A stretch of DNA of 40,656 bases from Microtetraspora fusca (GCF_001570365.1 NZ_BBYK01000043.1:1-40656), one strand, 5' to 3'. Numbered from the stretch's first letter, positions 23,879 through 31,536 are shown. A program made the numbers and translations. Notes: generated from the sequence alone by a model not told the origin.

Positions 23879-25099
23879 TCAGCCCGGCGCGCGCCGCACG
23901 CTCTCGCGAAGGTCGAGCCGGACCAGCGCGCCGCCGCCCTGGGCGTTCTCGAAGGTGAGGACAGCTCCGATGACTCGCGCCTGACCGGCCGCGATGGTCA
24001 GGCCGAGGCCGACGCCGCCCCCGCGCGCGGCCGAACCGGTCACGAAACGCTGCGGACCGTACGCGCGGAGCGTGGCCAGCAGCTCATCCGGAAAGCCCGG
24101 CCCGTGATCCCTGACCGTCACCAACGCCCCGTCCACGCCGACCACGACGGGTGGCGCGCCGTGCCGGGCCGCGTTCGTCACCAGGTTGGCGATGATCCGC
24201 TCGACCCGGCGTGGGTCGGTCTCCACCTCGACCGCCCCCTCCTCCGGCCGCGCCACGACCACCTCGACGCCCGGCACGCCCGCCGCCGCGACCGCCCGAC
24301 GGACCAGCGCCTCGACCGGGCGCGGCTCCCGCGCCGGAACCTCGGCCGACGCGTCCAGCCGGGCGACCTCCAGCACGTCCTCGACCAGTCGGCGTAGCAT
24401 CGCCGCACTCTCCCTGACCAGCTCCGACGGACGTCCGGGCGGCAGCAGCCCGGCCGAGGCGACCAGCCCCGCGACGGGGGTGCGCAGCTCGTGGGCGATG
24501 TCGGCGGTGACGCGCCGCTCCGCCTCCAGCCGGGCCCGCAGCGCGTCGGCCATCCGATCCAGCGCGGCGCCCACGGCCGCGACCTCGTCCCTTCCCCGCG
24601 CCCCGACCCTGGCGGTCAGGTCACCCTCGGCGATCCGCCCGGCCGTGCTCGCCACGGCGCGGATCCGGCGGCTGAGCCCGCCCGCGACCGCCCACCCCAG
24701 CGCGGACGCGAGCACGGCGGTCGCCAGGCCGGACCAGAGGAGGGTCCGGTCGAGCCGGGCAAGCTCGGCGTTCTCCCCGGCGTACGAGCGGCTGAGCGAG
24801 ACGATCTCCCCGCCCGCCGTCGTAGCGGCCCACAGCGTGCGGCCGCCCTCAAGGTACGTGGCACGCGTCCCCCGGCTCACCTCCGCGGCGAGAGGCGCCG
24901 GGACCGGCCCGCGCTCCAGCGGCGTGTCCTGCCCCTCCAGGTGGCGGGCCACGGCGTCCACCAGCTCGGCGTCCATCGCCCGCCGCGCCGCGTCGAGCGT
25001 CGCCTCCGCCGTACGGACATGGACGAGGACGCCGAGCAGCGCGGCGACGAGGACGGACATTCCGGCGATGGCCAGGCTGACCTTCGCGCGCAGGCCCAC
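23879..25099 (-). CDS. Sensor histidine kinase, CseC-like
   Basis: A 406-residue sensor. TM1 is at the N-terminus (VSLAIAGMSVLVAALLGVLV), followed by a periplasmic domain of about 120 residues, TM2 (LLWSGLATAVLASALGWAVA) and HAMP. The phospho-acceptor His is in TADIAHELRTPVAGLVASAG, followed by LLPPGRPSELVRESAAML. The ATPase has NLVTNAARHG, RDHGPGFPDEL and GVGLGLTIA. GTG 25099 has GGAG 6 nt upstream and lies 2 bp after the response regulator stop. The HisKA surroundings resemble Streptomyces CseC, the envelope-stress kinase controlling sigma-E, but no sigma factor gene is here. It ends where the broken permease begins. Confidence 0.87.
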   Translation of the reverse strand: MGLRAKVSLAIAGMSVLVAALLGVLVHVRTAEATLDAARRAMDAELVDAVARHLEGQDTPLERGPVPAPLAAEVSRGTRATYLEGGRTLWAATTAGGEIVSLSRSYAGENAELARLDRTLLWSGLATAVLASALGWAVAGGLSRRIRAVASTAGRIAEGDLTARVGARGRDEVAAVGAALDRMADALRARLEAERRVTADIAHELRTPVAGLVASAGLLPPGRPSELVRESAAMLRRLVEDVLEVARLDASAEVPAREPRPVEALVRRAVAAAGVPGVEVVVARPEEGAVEVETDPRRVERIIANLVTNAARHGAPPVVVGVDGALVTVRDHGPGFPDELLATLRAYGPQRFVTGSAARGGGVGLGLTIAAGQARVIGAVLTFENAQGGGALVRLDLRESVRRAPG

Positions 25100-25101
25100 C
25101 G

Positions 25102-25764
25102 CTATCTCCGCAGCTTGTAGCCGAAGCCGCGCACGGTCTCGATCGCGCCGTTGCCGATCTTGGCCCGGAGCCGCTGGACATGGACGTCGACGACGCGGGT
25201 GTCGCCGTCCCAGGCGTAGTCCCACACTCGGTGGAGCAGGGCGTCCCGCGACAACACAACGCCGGGCTCGGCGGCGAACTCCAGCAGGAGCTTGAGCTCG
25301 GTCGGCGTCAGCGCGACCCGCTCGCCGCGCAGCCGCACCTCCATCGCCTCGAGGTCGATGGTCAGCTCGCCGAACGCGAGCACCGTGCTCGCCCGCTCCG
25401 GCGCGACCGCGCGGCGCAGCACAGCGCGAATCCTGGCGTGCAGGACGCCCACGTCGAACGGCTTGGTGACGTAGTCGTCGGCCCCGCTCTCCAGGGCGTT
25501 GATCACGTCGATCGCGTCGGTCCTGGCGGAGATCATGATAATGGGGATGTCGGCGGCCTCCCTGATCCGCCGCGCCAGGCTGACGCCGTCCAGGTGGGGG
25601 AGCATCACGTCGAGCACCGCGACGTCCGGCACCTGCGCGCGGAAGGCCGACAGCCCGGCCGGCCCGTCGGACGCCGTACGCACCCGCATGCCGTGCATCT
25701 CGAGCGCCATGGCGGTCGCCTCGCGGATCACCGGGTCGTCCTCGACGAGCAGCACATCGGTCAT
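25102..25764 (-). CDS. OmpR-family response regulator, CseB-like
   Basis: A 220-residue regulator. The receiver has VEDDPVIREA, the phosphorylated Asp in VAVLDVMLPHLDGVSL, ISARTD and the Lys in YVTKPFD. The winged helix has LTPTELKLLLEFAAEPGVVL and WDGDTRVVDVHVQRLRAKIG. ATG 25764 is 3 bp after the lipoprotein stop, so lipoproteins, regulator and kinase form one operon. Lipoprotein plus CseB/CseC-like pair parallels the sigE-cseABC locus of Streptomyces, minus sigE. Confidence 0.9.
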   Translation of the reverse strand: MTDVLLVEDDPVIREATAMALEMHGMRVRTASDGPAGLSAFRAQVPDVAVLDVMLPHLDGVSLARRIREAADIPIIMISARTDAIDVINALESGADDYVTKPFDVGVLHARIRAVLRRAVAPERASTVLAFGELTIDLEAMEVRLRGERVALTPTELKLLLEFAAEPGVVLSRDALLHRVWDYAWDGDTRVVDVHVQRLRAKIGNGAIETVRGFGYKLRR

Positions 25765-25767
25765 GGC

Positions 25768-26205
25768 TCAGGACTCCGGGAGCGGCAGGCGGCGGTCGGT
25801 CAGCTCCCCGGCGCGGTCCGGGGGCAGGCCGTCCGCCCGGACGGTGAAACGGGTGTAGTAGCCGACGCGTTCACGCCAGGTGAGGCCGCTCAGCGTGATC
25901 GTCCCCGGGTACGGCCGGTCCTGGCAGGCGGGCAGGCACCACATGCTGCTGACGCCGCCAATTCCCACGGCCTTCTCCTCTCCCCAGGATGTCCAGCGGA
26001 TCCCGGTCATGCTGTGAAACTCGTCCAGCGCGAAGGCGCTCGGCCGTCGCAGCGGGTCGTCGGGAAAGGCGATGATGTAGACCGGCCCCCTGGGCGGCGA
26101 CGCGGACGGCGCCGGCCCCTCGACCCGCACTCCGCCATCGGCTCCGCACGCGGCCGCCAGCAGAACGGTGCAGAGAAGGGCTGCCCGCCTCACGCCATCT
26201 TTCAT
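25768..26205 (-). CDS. Secreted lipoprotein, paralogue of the next gene upstream
   Basis: About 145 residues with a signal peptide and a cysteine (LLCTVLLAAACGAD) that is probably lipidated, although the lipobox is not ideal at -3. The mature domain shares FHSMTGIRWTSWGEEKAVGI, then SMWCLPACQDRPYPGTITLS with the neighbour at 26254-26721. Two conserved cysteines in WCLPxC probably form a disulfide. ATG 26205 (or GTG 26208) has no SD; a TAGTCT box seven bases before the ATG suggests a leaderless start or reinitiation from the upstream gene, 48 bp away. It is 3 bp from the response regulator and may act as an accessory sensor like CseA, which is inferred only from position. Confidence 0.75.
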   Translation of the reverse strand: MKDGVRRAALLCTVLLAAACGADGGVRVEGPAPSASPPRGPVYIIAFPDDPLRRPSAFALDEFHSMTGIRWTSWGEEKAVGIGGVSSMWCLPACQDRPYPGTITLSGLTWRERVGYYTRFTVRADGLPPDRAGELTDRRLPLPES

Positions 26206-26253
26206 CACGTGGAGACTATGCGAACGTATCCGTGCCCCCGCTCCGGATCACAT

Positions 26254-26721
26254 TCACGGCGTCGGCAGCGACCCGGCGAGCTTGTCGGCCGGATCGGCGG
26301 GCTTGGGGAAGTCGCCGTCGACCGCGAACCGAGTGAAATACCGCGTGCCCTTCACCCTCGTGACGCCACTGAGCGTGACCGTCGCCTCGTACGGCTTCTC
26401 CGTGCAGCCGGGCAGGCACCAGCTCCCGCTCAGCCCACCGGTGCCGACCGCCCGGTCCGGCTCCCAGCTCGTCCAGGTGATCCCGCTCATGGAGCTGAAC
26501 TCCGACAGCACCAGGTTCGCCGGGCGCCTGTCGTCCCGTCCCTGCTCGGCCCCGTACAGGTTGTTCACATAGACGGGCGGCGCGGTCGGCGACGTCGCCA
26601 CCACGGCCTCGGGCGCCGTCCCGGCCGTGGTCGGGGCGCCCTTGGACGCCGGCTCGCCCCCGCCCTGCCCACATGCCGCCACCGTCGTGGCGATCGCCGC
26701 AGCAATGATGATCCTTCGCAT
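26254..26721 (-). CDS. Secreted lipoprotein with WCLPGC domain
   Basis: 155 residues. The signal peptide ends in a good lipobox (TTVAACGQG), then a Pro/Thr/Ala linker and a globular domain containing EFSSMSGITWTSWEPDRAVG, SGSWCLPGCTEKPYEATVTLS and RYFTRFAVDG. The SD is strong (AGGAGGAGAA just before ATG 26721). It is the first gene of the lipoprotein-lipoprotein-regulator-kinase operon and a tandem paralogue of the next gene. Domains of this kind occur as extracellular tails in actinomycetes; their ligand is unknown to me. Upstream (26722-26859) holds AT-richer sequence, including a GATAACTGTTAC near-palindrome, and no other gene. Confidence 0.8.
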   Translation of the reverse strand: MRRIIIAAAIATTVAACGQGGGEPASKGAPTTAGTAPEAVVATSPTAPPVYVNNLYGAEQGRDDRRPANLVLSEFSSMSGITWTSWEPDRAVGTGGLSGSWCLPGCTEKPYEATVTLSGVTRVKGTRYFTRFAVDGDFPKPADPADKLAGSLPTP

Positions 26722-26859
26722 TTCTCCTCCTCGTCCTCGCACTCTGTGCGGACGGAGAGGGCTCCATTCGAACGCCTTCCCCCGTTCCCGCACGTCGATG
26801 ACGTTAGGAGCGGCGTTTCTCGGCCTTCCGGCAGCTGTGTAACAGTTATCCATCCGCGT

Positions 26860-27103
26860 GGCGGGAAGGTCGCGGCCGAGTACCACACGGCGCGGTTCGC
26901 CGCGCAGTTGGACCGCGAGTGCATCCAGGAGAAGACCTGGAGGGCCGGCAGGCCGCCACCGCCAAGGGCAACCACGGCGGTCGGTCCCGGATGATCAACC
27001 AGGACATGCTCATCTTCGCCCGCGCGCTGCGGGAGCACGGCATGCCGATCCCCGAGATCGCTCATGCATCAAGACCGGCAAGAATGCCGGGGAAGCACAG
27101 TGA
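26860..27103 (+). pseudogene. Remnant of a serine recombinase (resolvase/invertase family)
   Basis: The translation gives FAAQLDRECIQEKT in one frame, then LEGRQAATAKGNHGGRSR, MINQDMLIFARALREHGMPI and PEIA in a second, and IKTGKNAGEAQ before a stop in a third. Together these spell the hinge and C-terminal HTH part of a small actinomycete serine recombinase. The shift near 26937 is explained by loss of one C in ACC(C)TGGAG; a second lesion lies around 27062-27070. The N-terminal catalytic domain is absent. This is a decayed fragment, perhaps of a former mobile element; no terminal repeats were found. Confidence 0.7.
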
Positions 27104-27258
27104 AACTGGTGAGCATCCTTCCACCAGGTCTTGCCCTTCTTCAGCCACTTCCCTACCAGACCGCCGGACTGGTAGCTGGTGCCGCCAATGTTGATGTACA
27201 CGAGCGCGGCCTGCAGGGTGCGCGGGCAAAGACGGTCGGGGTTCGTCACGAGCACCAT
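27010..27258 (-). CDS. Small open frame of doubtful coding status
   Basis: An 82-codon frame starts at ATG 27258 with GAGG seven bases upstream and begins MVLVTNPDRLCPRTLQAALV, then YINIGGTSYQSGGLVGKWLK. Composition of the first 50 residues looks protein-like and AT-richer than the neighbours. Its last third runs antisense to the recombinase remnant, which speaks against an intact gene. It may be a fragment of another degraded gene. No family recognised. Confidence 0.25.
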   Translation of the reverse strand: MVLVTNPDRLCPRTLQAALVYINIGGTSYQSGGLVGKWLKKGKTWWKDAHQFHCASPAFLPVLMHERSRGSACRAPAARGRR

Positions 27259-27282
27259 GGCCGTCCTCGGAAGGAGTGTTCC

Positions 27283-27624
27283 TCATCTCGGAGTGCGGGC
27301 GGTGCGGGCCGCCTCGAATCCGGACAGCATGGCGTCGAGCGCGAAGTCGAAGCGGGAACGCGACCCGGGAGCGCGCGAGGCCCGCGCGGCCTCGGCGAGC
27401 AGGGGGAACTCGTCGGGATCTATGTCGTTCAGCGACCGCGTCTGGTCAGGCGCGGCGATGTGACGCCCGTCGCCGGCACGGCTGAACGTCGCGACGTGCC
27501 CGACGACGAAGCCGGAAACGGAGTACAGCATGTCAAGGGCCACGCTCGGAGGGAAACCCGCGACGCGCAACGTCTCCAGAAGGTTCTCCATGATGCGGAG
27601 GTTCTGACGCGCCAGACAGGGGCC
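27283..27624 (-). pseudogene. C-terminal half of a TetR-family regulator
   Basis: The frame contains RIMENLLETLRVAGFPPSVA, LDMLYSVSGFVVGHVATFSR, then DPDEFPLLAEAARAS and FDFALDAMLSGFEAARTA, the ligand-binding C-terminal domain of TetR_C-type regulators. No DNA-binding helix-turn-helix is encoded upstream: sequence beyond about 27625 belongs to the opposite-strand membrane gene. The regulator has lost its N-terminal half and cannot bind DNA. Confidence 0.75.
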
Positions 27625-27633
27625 GCCTCCGGA

Positions 27634-28092
27634 CGTCCTCCTGTCCTGCCCGCCATGTACGCCGGACTCGCCCTGACCGCGATCGCCGCAGTCGTCCCGT
27701 TCATCGACACAGCCACCGTCGACAGCCTCAGCGACCACGTGCGTCGCGCCTATCCCGACTGGCCCGCCAACCTGGTGACCGGGGACCGGAACGCCATCAT
27801 CGTCTACCTGACCGTCGTCACCCTGCTCGGCATCGTGGGCTGGCTGTGGACGATCTGGGCCGTCGCGAAACGCAAGCGCTGGTCACGCCCTGCCGCCACC
27901 GTCATGTTCGTCCTCGGCATCGGACACGCCTCGCTGTGCCTCTCGTTCTCGGGAGGCCGACACGCCAACGTCGTCCCATACCCGTACGGAGCACTCGCCG
28001 CGCTCCCCGCGCTGGCGGGACTGGCAACGGTCGTTCTCCTTCGGCTCCGCGGGCCGGCGACCGGTGCCACGCCTGTCGAGAAGAGACCTTGA
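27634..28092 (+). pseudogene. 5'-truncated four-helix membrane protein, former neighbour of the TetR gene
   Basis: From RPPVLPAMYAGLALTAIAAV the frame encodes four hydrophobic segments (TVVTLLGIVGWLWTIWAV, WSRPAATVMFVLGIGHASL, ALAALPALAGLATVVLL) typical of a small actinomycete membrane family usually divergent from a TetR gene. Homology appears to begin upstream of the first ATG (27655), which has no SD. The original start and promoter seem to be deleted together with the TetR 5' end. A 145-residue product from ATG 27655 cannot be ruled out. Confidence 0.6.
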
Positions 28093-28236
28093 GCCGTGAC
28101 GGGCGGTCGCACGGCAACATCCCCGCTCGAACTCCGCCACCGAGCCGAGCACAGACCCGGGGCATCAGAGGGCCCTACGCCGGGGCACGACGTTCACAAA
28201 AGGGACAAATCGGTCGCTCGCGGCGGCGTGCGCTGC

Positions 28237-28251
28237 TAGCTTGCCATAGTG
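28237..28251 (+). promoter_or_regulatory. -10 box placed for a leaderless transcript
   Basis: TAGCTT (28237-28242) is followed by 6 nt and then the GTG start at 28249; there is no SD. The -35 region is poor. Confidence 0.4.
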
Positions 28252-28902
28252 GATCTCTTCTCACGCTCTTGGACGGCGTTGCGCACGGCGGTCGCCGAAC
28301 TCCCGGACAAGGACTTCGAGCAGCCGTCCGGCTGCACCGGCTGGCTTGTACGGGACCTCGTGTGCCACCTGATCATCGACGCGCAGGACGTCCTGATCAC
28401 GCTCGCCACCCCCGCCGAGACGGAACCGACCAGGAACGCGGTGACCTACTGGGAGCTCGTCGAAGCCCCGACCGGCGACGACCCGCTCGACGCACTGACC
28501 GTGCGGCTGGCCGCCGCGTACGAGGATCCGCGGCTGCTCAAGTTCCATCTCGACGACGTCGGCTCCGCCGCCGGGCGCGCCGCCGAGCTCGCCGACCCCG
28601 AAGCCCGGGTCGGCACCCGCGATCAGGTCCTCACCGTGGGCGACTACCTTTCCGCGTACGTCATGGAATGGACGCTGCACCATCTCGACCTGATCGCGCG
28701 CCTCCCGGACGTGGCGGGGCCGCCCACCGAGAGCCTGTCCCGTTCCCGCGCGATGCTGGAAGAGATCGCCGGGACCGCGTTCCCCACGTCGTTCTCCGAT
28801 GAGGACGCGCTGCTGATCGGCACCGGGCGCCGGGCTCCGAGCGACGCGGAGAAGGCCGAACTCGGTGAACTGGCCGCGAAGCTGCCACTCGTCCTCGGCT
28901 GA
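28249..28902 (+). CDS. Maleylpyruvate isomerase N-terminal (DinB-fold) family protein
   Basis: A 217-residue protein of the mycothiol-dependent maleylpyruvate isomerase/DinB-like superfamily. The N-terminal helix bundle has SGCTGWLVRDLVCHLIIDAQ, whose His is a metal ligand, and EWTLHHLDL supplies the E-x3-H pair that completes the divalent-metal site. These enzymes use mycothiol or related thiols for isomerisation or S-transfer, consistent with an actinomycete. GTG 28249 is taken as start; it is 6 nt after a -10 box and so probably leaderless. It is a single gene, converging with the GNAT gene 25 bp away. Substrate unknown. Confidence 0.82.
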   Translation: MDLFSRSWTALRTAVAELPDKDFEQPSGCTGWLVRDLVCHLIIDAQDVLITLATPAETEPTRNAVTYWELVEAPTGDDPLDALTVRLAAAYEDPRLLKFHLDDVGSAAGRAAELADPEARVGTRDQVLTVGDYLSAYVMEWTLHHLDLIARLPDVAGPPTESLSRSRAMLEEIAGTAFPTSFSDEDALLIGTGRRAPSDAEKAELGELAAKLPLVLG

Positions 28903-28927
28903 AACGTCCGCCCAGTCGCAACGCGCG

Positions 28928-29377
28928 TCAGGGCTGCGCGGGCGGCGTGAGCATCTTCCGGTAGTAGGTGGCCGAGACGTCGAAGCCGAGCGCGCCGAAG
29001 AAGCCGGCGGCGCGGCGGGTGGCGAGCGCCATGTATCCGGCGTCCCGCGAGCGCGCCCAGCTCTCGAACTCCTCGAGGAGGCGTCGTCCGATGCCGTGGC
29101 GGCGGAAGTTCCGCTCGATGATCGCCTCCTCGACCCAGGCGACTCGCCCGTTGGCGAAGAGCGTGAGATGTGCGAAGCCGAGGAGGTACCCGCGGACCGT
29201 CCCGTCCACGGTGGCGACCAGGAGCAGCGCGTCCTCGTTCTGGAGGAGCTGCGGCAGCGCCGCGTCGAAGGCGGCGCGTTCCGGACGGAACGACAGCGCG
29301 AACTCGCCGGCGAGCGCGAAGATCTCGTCCGCGTCGCTCTTCTCCGCCTTCCGGATCCGGAGATCACCAGACGTCAT
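28928..29377 (-). CDS. GNAT-family N-acetyltransferase
   Basis: A 149-residue acetyl-CoA-dependent acyltransferase. It starts MTSGDLRIRKAEKSDADEIF, the usual beta1-alpha1. The acetyl-CoA pyrophosphate loop is RNFRRHGIGRRLLEEF, preceded by VAWVEEAIIE; the C-terminal part ALATRRAAGFFGALGFDVSA is also characteristic. Length is normal. ATG 29377 follows a -10 box by 7 nt with no SD, suggesting a leaderless mRNA. The acceptor substrate cannot be deduced. Single gene convergent with the preceding one. Confidence 0.88.
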   Translation of the reverse strand: MTSGDLRIRKAEKSDADEIFALAGEFALSFRPERAAFDAALPQLLQNEDALLLVATVDGTVRGYLLGFAHLTLFANGRVAWVEEAIIERNFRRHGIGRRLLEEFESWARSRDAGYMALATRRAAGFFGALGFDVSATYYRKMLTPPAQP

Positions 29378-29384
29378 GGGTAGG

Positions 29385-29414
29385 ACTCTAGATTTACCGG
29401 GGCGAATACGTCCA
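29385..29414 (-). promoter_or_regulatory. Promoter of the GNAT gene (leaderless)
   Basis: On the minus strand: TGGACG (29414-29409), 18 nt, TAGAGT (29390-29385), then 7 nt to ATG 29377. Both boxes are reasonable and the spacing puts the transcription start at or next to the ATG. Confidence 0.5.
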
Positions 29415-29514
29415 TCGCCCAATTAAATCCCACGATCGCAGCGTGTCGCGGGCCCGCCCGGGAACCGGGCAGGCGCGGGTCATGCGAAGGGAGTGCCGCC
29501 CCAGGTGCGACGTG

Positions 29515-29988
29515 TCAGGCCAGGGTGATGGTGTCGCCGTCGGACGAGATGCGAACCTCGGCGAGGGCCTTCTTGGCCGGCCCTCTCTTCGGAGAGCCGT
29601 CCGCGATGGAGAACGTCGAGTTGTGGCAGGGACAGACGATGAGGCCGTCCCTGACCCGCTTCACCGGGCAGCCCTCGTGCGTGCAGATGGCGCGGTACGC
29701 CTTGAAGGTGCCCGCCTCCGGCTGGACGACCACGACCTTCTCGGCGGGGACGATCACACCGCCGCCGACCGGGATGTCGGACTTCTTGGCCAGCGTCCCG
29801 GCCGGGGCGGGTTTGTCCGCCGGCTTCTCCCCGGGCTTCTCCTCCGAGGTTCCCGCGGCCTCCTTGCCCGAGGCGGGCGCGTTTCGGGCGGTCGTTTCGG
29901 TGCCGGACGAGCAGGCTGCGACGGCCGCGCCCACTCCCGCGAGGGCGGCCGTGCTCAGAGCGTGACGGCGGGTGAGGTTCTGGTCCAC
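29515..29988 (-). CDS. Tat-exported Rieske [2Fe-2S] lipoprotein
   Basis: A 157-residue exported iron-sulfur protein. The N-terminus LTRRHALSTAALAGVG is a twin-arginine signal, ending in a lipobox (AAVAACSSG). A charged Lys/Glu/Pro linker leads to the Rieske domain with both cluster-binding boxes, CTHEGCPV and CPCHNSTFS (Cys-His, Cys-His). GTG 29988 has AAAGG 7 nt upstream; a longer frame lacks support. Tat export fits cluster insertion before translocation. Such small Rieske proteins may serve as electron carriers on the outer face of the membrane; the partner is not encoded nearby. Single gene. Confidence 0.88.
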   Translation of the reverse strand: MDQNLTRRHALSTAALAGVGAAVAACSSGTETTARNAPASGKEAAGTSEEKPGEKPADKPAPAGTLAKKSDIPVGGGVIVPAEKVVVVQPEAGTFKAYRAICTHEGCPVKRVRDGLIVCPCHNSTFSIADGSPKRGPAKKALAEVRISSDGDTITLA

Positions 29989-30071
29989 GATGCTGCCTTT
30001 CTCGGGTCGGGTCTCCCACCCAACCAGTACCACCAGGCCAAATCCGTCACCCGAGACCCTTTTCTAAGGAT

Positions 30072-30099
30072 TTATTAAGTACCTGGAATCCCAACGCAA
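30072..30099 (-). promoter_or_regulatory. AT-rich promoter candidate for the Rieske gene
   Basis: On the minus strand: TTGCGT (30099-30094), 16 nt, TAATAA (30077-30072). It lies in the only AT-rich stretch of the 29989-30343 gap and would give a leader of about 80 nt. Confidence 0.3.
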
Positions 30100-30182
30100 C
30101 ATCCCCGAAGGAGGCCCGGTCCCTCCGTAAAGACGGTCAACGTGCCAGGCCGTCGAGGTACGGCGGGAGAGCGTGGCACGGA

Positions 30183-30220
30183 GGCGGGGGTCGCTCCGGC
30201 CGGCCGGAGTGACCCCCGCC
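30183..30220 (-). terminator. 38-bp near-perfect palindrome, terminator of the branched-chain operon
   Basis: Arms 30183-30201 and 30202-30220 pair over 19 bp with one G-T pair, outer part GGCGGGGGTC and inner CTCCGGCC. It lies about 120 bp beyond the stop of the acyl-CoA dehydrogenase gene in its reading direction. No U-run follows, which is common in actinomycetes. The remaining gap (30221-30343) has loose GC-rich direct repeats around GCCGGCGCG and no gene. Confidence 0.55.
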
Positions 30221-30343
30221 GCAGCGCCTACGCACCCCGGCCGGCGCGGCGCCCACGAACCCAATGCCCGTAGCCCCTACGAACCCCAGCCGGCGCGCCG
30301 TGGGAGCACCGCCCGCCGCCGACCCCGGGCAAAACCGCCGTCG

Positions 30344-31513
30344 TCAGGATCCGGGGACGCCCAGTTCGCGGGCGATGAGCATCCGCTGGACCTCGCTGGT
30401 GCCCTCGCCGATCTCCAGGATCTTGGCGTCCCGGTAGAAGCGGCCCACCGGGTACTCGTTCATGAAGCCGTACCCGCCGAAGATCTGAGTCGCGTCCCGG
30501 GCGTTGTCCATCGCCGCGTTCGAGGAGACCAGCTTGGCGATCGCCGCCTCCTTCTTGAACGGCAGGCCCGCCAGCATCCGCTCGGCCGCGTGGTGGTAGG
30601 CCAGCCGGGCGGTGTGCGTACGCACCTCCATGTCGGCGATCTTGAACTGGATGGCCTGGTAGCGGTTGATCGTCCGGCCGAACGCGGCCCGCTCCGAGGC
30701 GTAGCGCAGCGACTCGTCCACGCAGCCCTGGGCGAGCCCGACGGACAGTGCGGCGATCGCCACCCGGCCCTCGTCGAGCGTCTGCAGGAACTGGGCGTAT
30801 CCCCGGCCGCGCTCCCCCAGGAGGTTCTCCTCGGGGACCCGGCAGTCGTCGAAGGACAGCTCGCGGGTGTCGCTGGCCGACCAGCCGACCTTGGAGTACT
30901 TCTTCGACACCGTGAACCCGGGCGTCCCGGCCGGGACCAGGATGGTGCTGATCTCCGGCACGGTCTTCCCGTCGCGCTCACGCCGTCCGGTGATCGCGGC
31001 GACGCCGACCACGCCGGTGATGTCGGTCCCGGAGTTCGTGATGAACGCCTTGATCCCGTTGATCACCCACTCGCCGCCGTCCAGGGTGGCCGTCGTGCGC
31101 ATCCCGCCCGGCACATCGGAGCCGCCGCCGGGCTCGGTCAGCCCGAACGCGCCGAGCATCTCGCCCGTGGCCAGCCGCGGCAGCCAGTGGGCCTTCTGCT
31201 CCTTCGTCCCGAAGCGCAGGATCGGCATCGCGCCCAGCGACACCGCCGCCTCCAGCGTGATGGCGACCGAGGAGTCCACCCGGGCCAGTTCCTCCAGCGC
31301 CACGCACAGGGCGAAGTAGTCGCCGCCCATGCCGCCGTACTCCTCCGGGACGGGCAGCCCGAACAGCCCCATCGCGCCCATCTTGGCGACGATGTCGTAC
31401 GGGAACTCGCACCGCTCGTAGTAGTCCCCGATCACGGGGGCGACCACCTCGCGGGCGAACCGCGCCACCGACTCACGCAACTCCACGTACTCACCGTGCT
31501 CAACGTCGAGCAT
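30344..31513 (-). CDS. Acyl-CoA dehydrogenase (branched-chain cluster, AcdH/LiuA position)
   Basis: A 389-residue flavoenzyme that oxidises acyl-CoA to 2-enoyl-CoA, passing electrons to ETF. Landmarks are GAFGLTEPGGGSDVPGGM, the flavin/substrate block FITNSGTDITG, QIFGGYGFMNEYPVGR and the final RDAKILEIGEGTSEVQRML. The Glu of EGTSE occupies the catalytic position of MCAD-type enzymes, whereas typical isovaleryl-CoA dehydrogenases have AGTSE. So a general branched or short-chain enzyme, like Streptomyces AcdH, fits better than a strict IVD. ATG 31513 has GGAG upstream. It is last in the operon, 23 bp after the HMG-CoA lyase gene, and is followed by a strong palindrome. Confidence 0.9.
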   Translation of the reverse strand: MLDVEHGEYVELRESVARFAREVVAPVIGDYYERCEFPYDIVAKMGAMGLFGLPVPEEYGGMGGDYFALCVALEELARVDSSVAITLEAAVSLGAMPILRFGTKEQKAHWLPRLATGEMLGAFGLTEPGGGSDVPGGMRTTATLDGGEWVINGIKAFITNSGTDITGVVGVAAITGRRERDGKTVPEISTILVPAGTPGFTVSKKYSKVGWSASDTRELSFDDCRVPEENLLGERGRGYAQFLQTLDEGRVAIAALSVGLAQGCVDESLRYASERAAFGRTINRYQAIQFKIADMEVRTHTARLAYHHAAERMLAGLPFKKEAAIAKLVSSNAAMDNARDATQIFGGYGFMNEYPVGRFYRDAKILEIGEGTSEVQRMLIARELGVPGS

Positions 31514-31536
31514 CTCGCGCTCCTCCTCGCCTCTGT

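Noticed and set aside
26722-26859. ECF sigma-type promoter (GGAAC) before the lipoprotein operon
   Set aside because: A GGAAC is present on the minus strand, but no matching -10 is at a suitable distance.
27064-28092. A 342-codon frame running into the small membrane protein
   Set aside because: The first 190 codons lie antisense to the TetR remnant and look random; only the part from about 27634 resembles a protein family.
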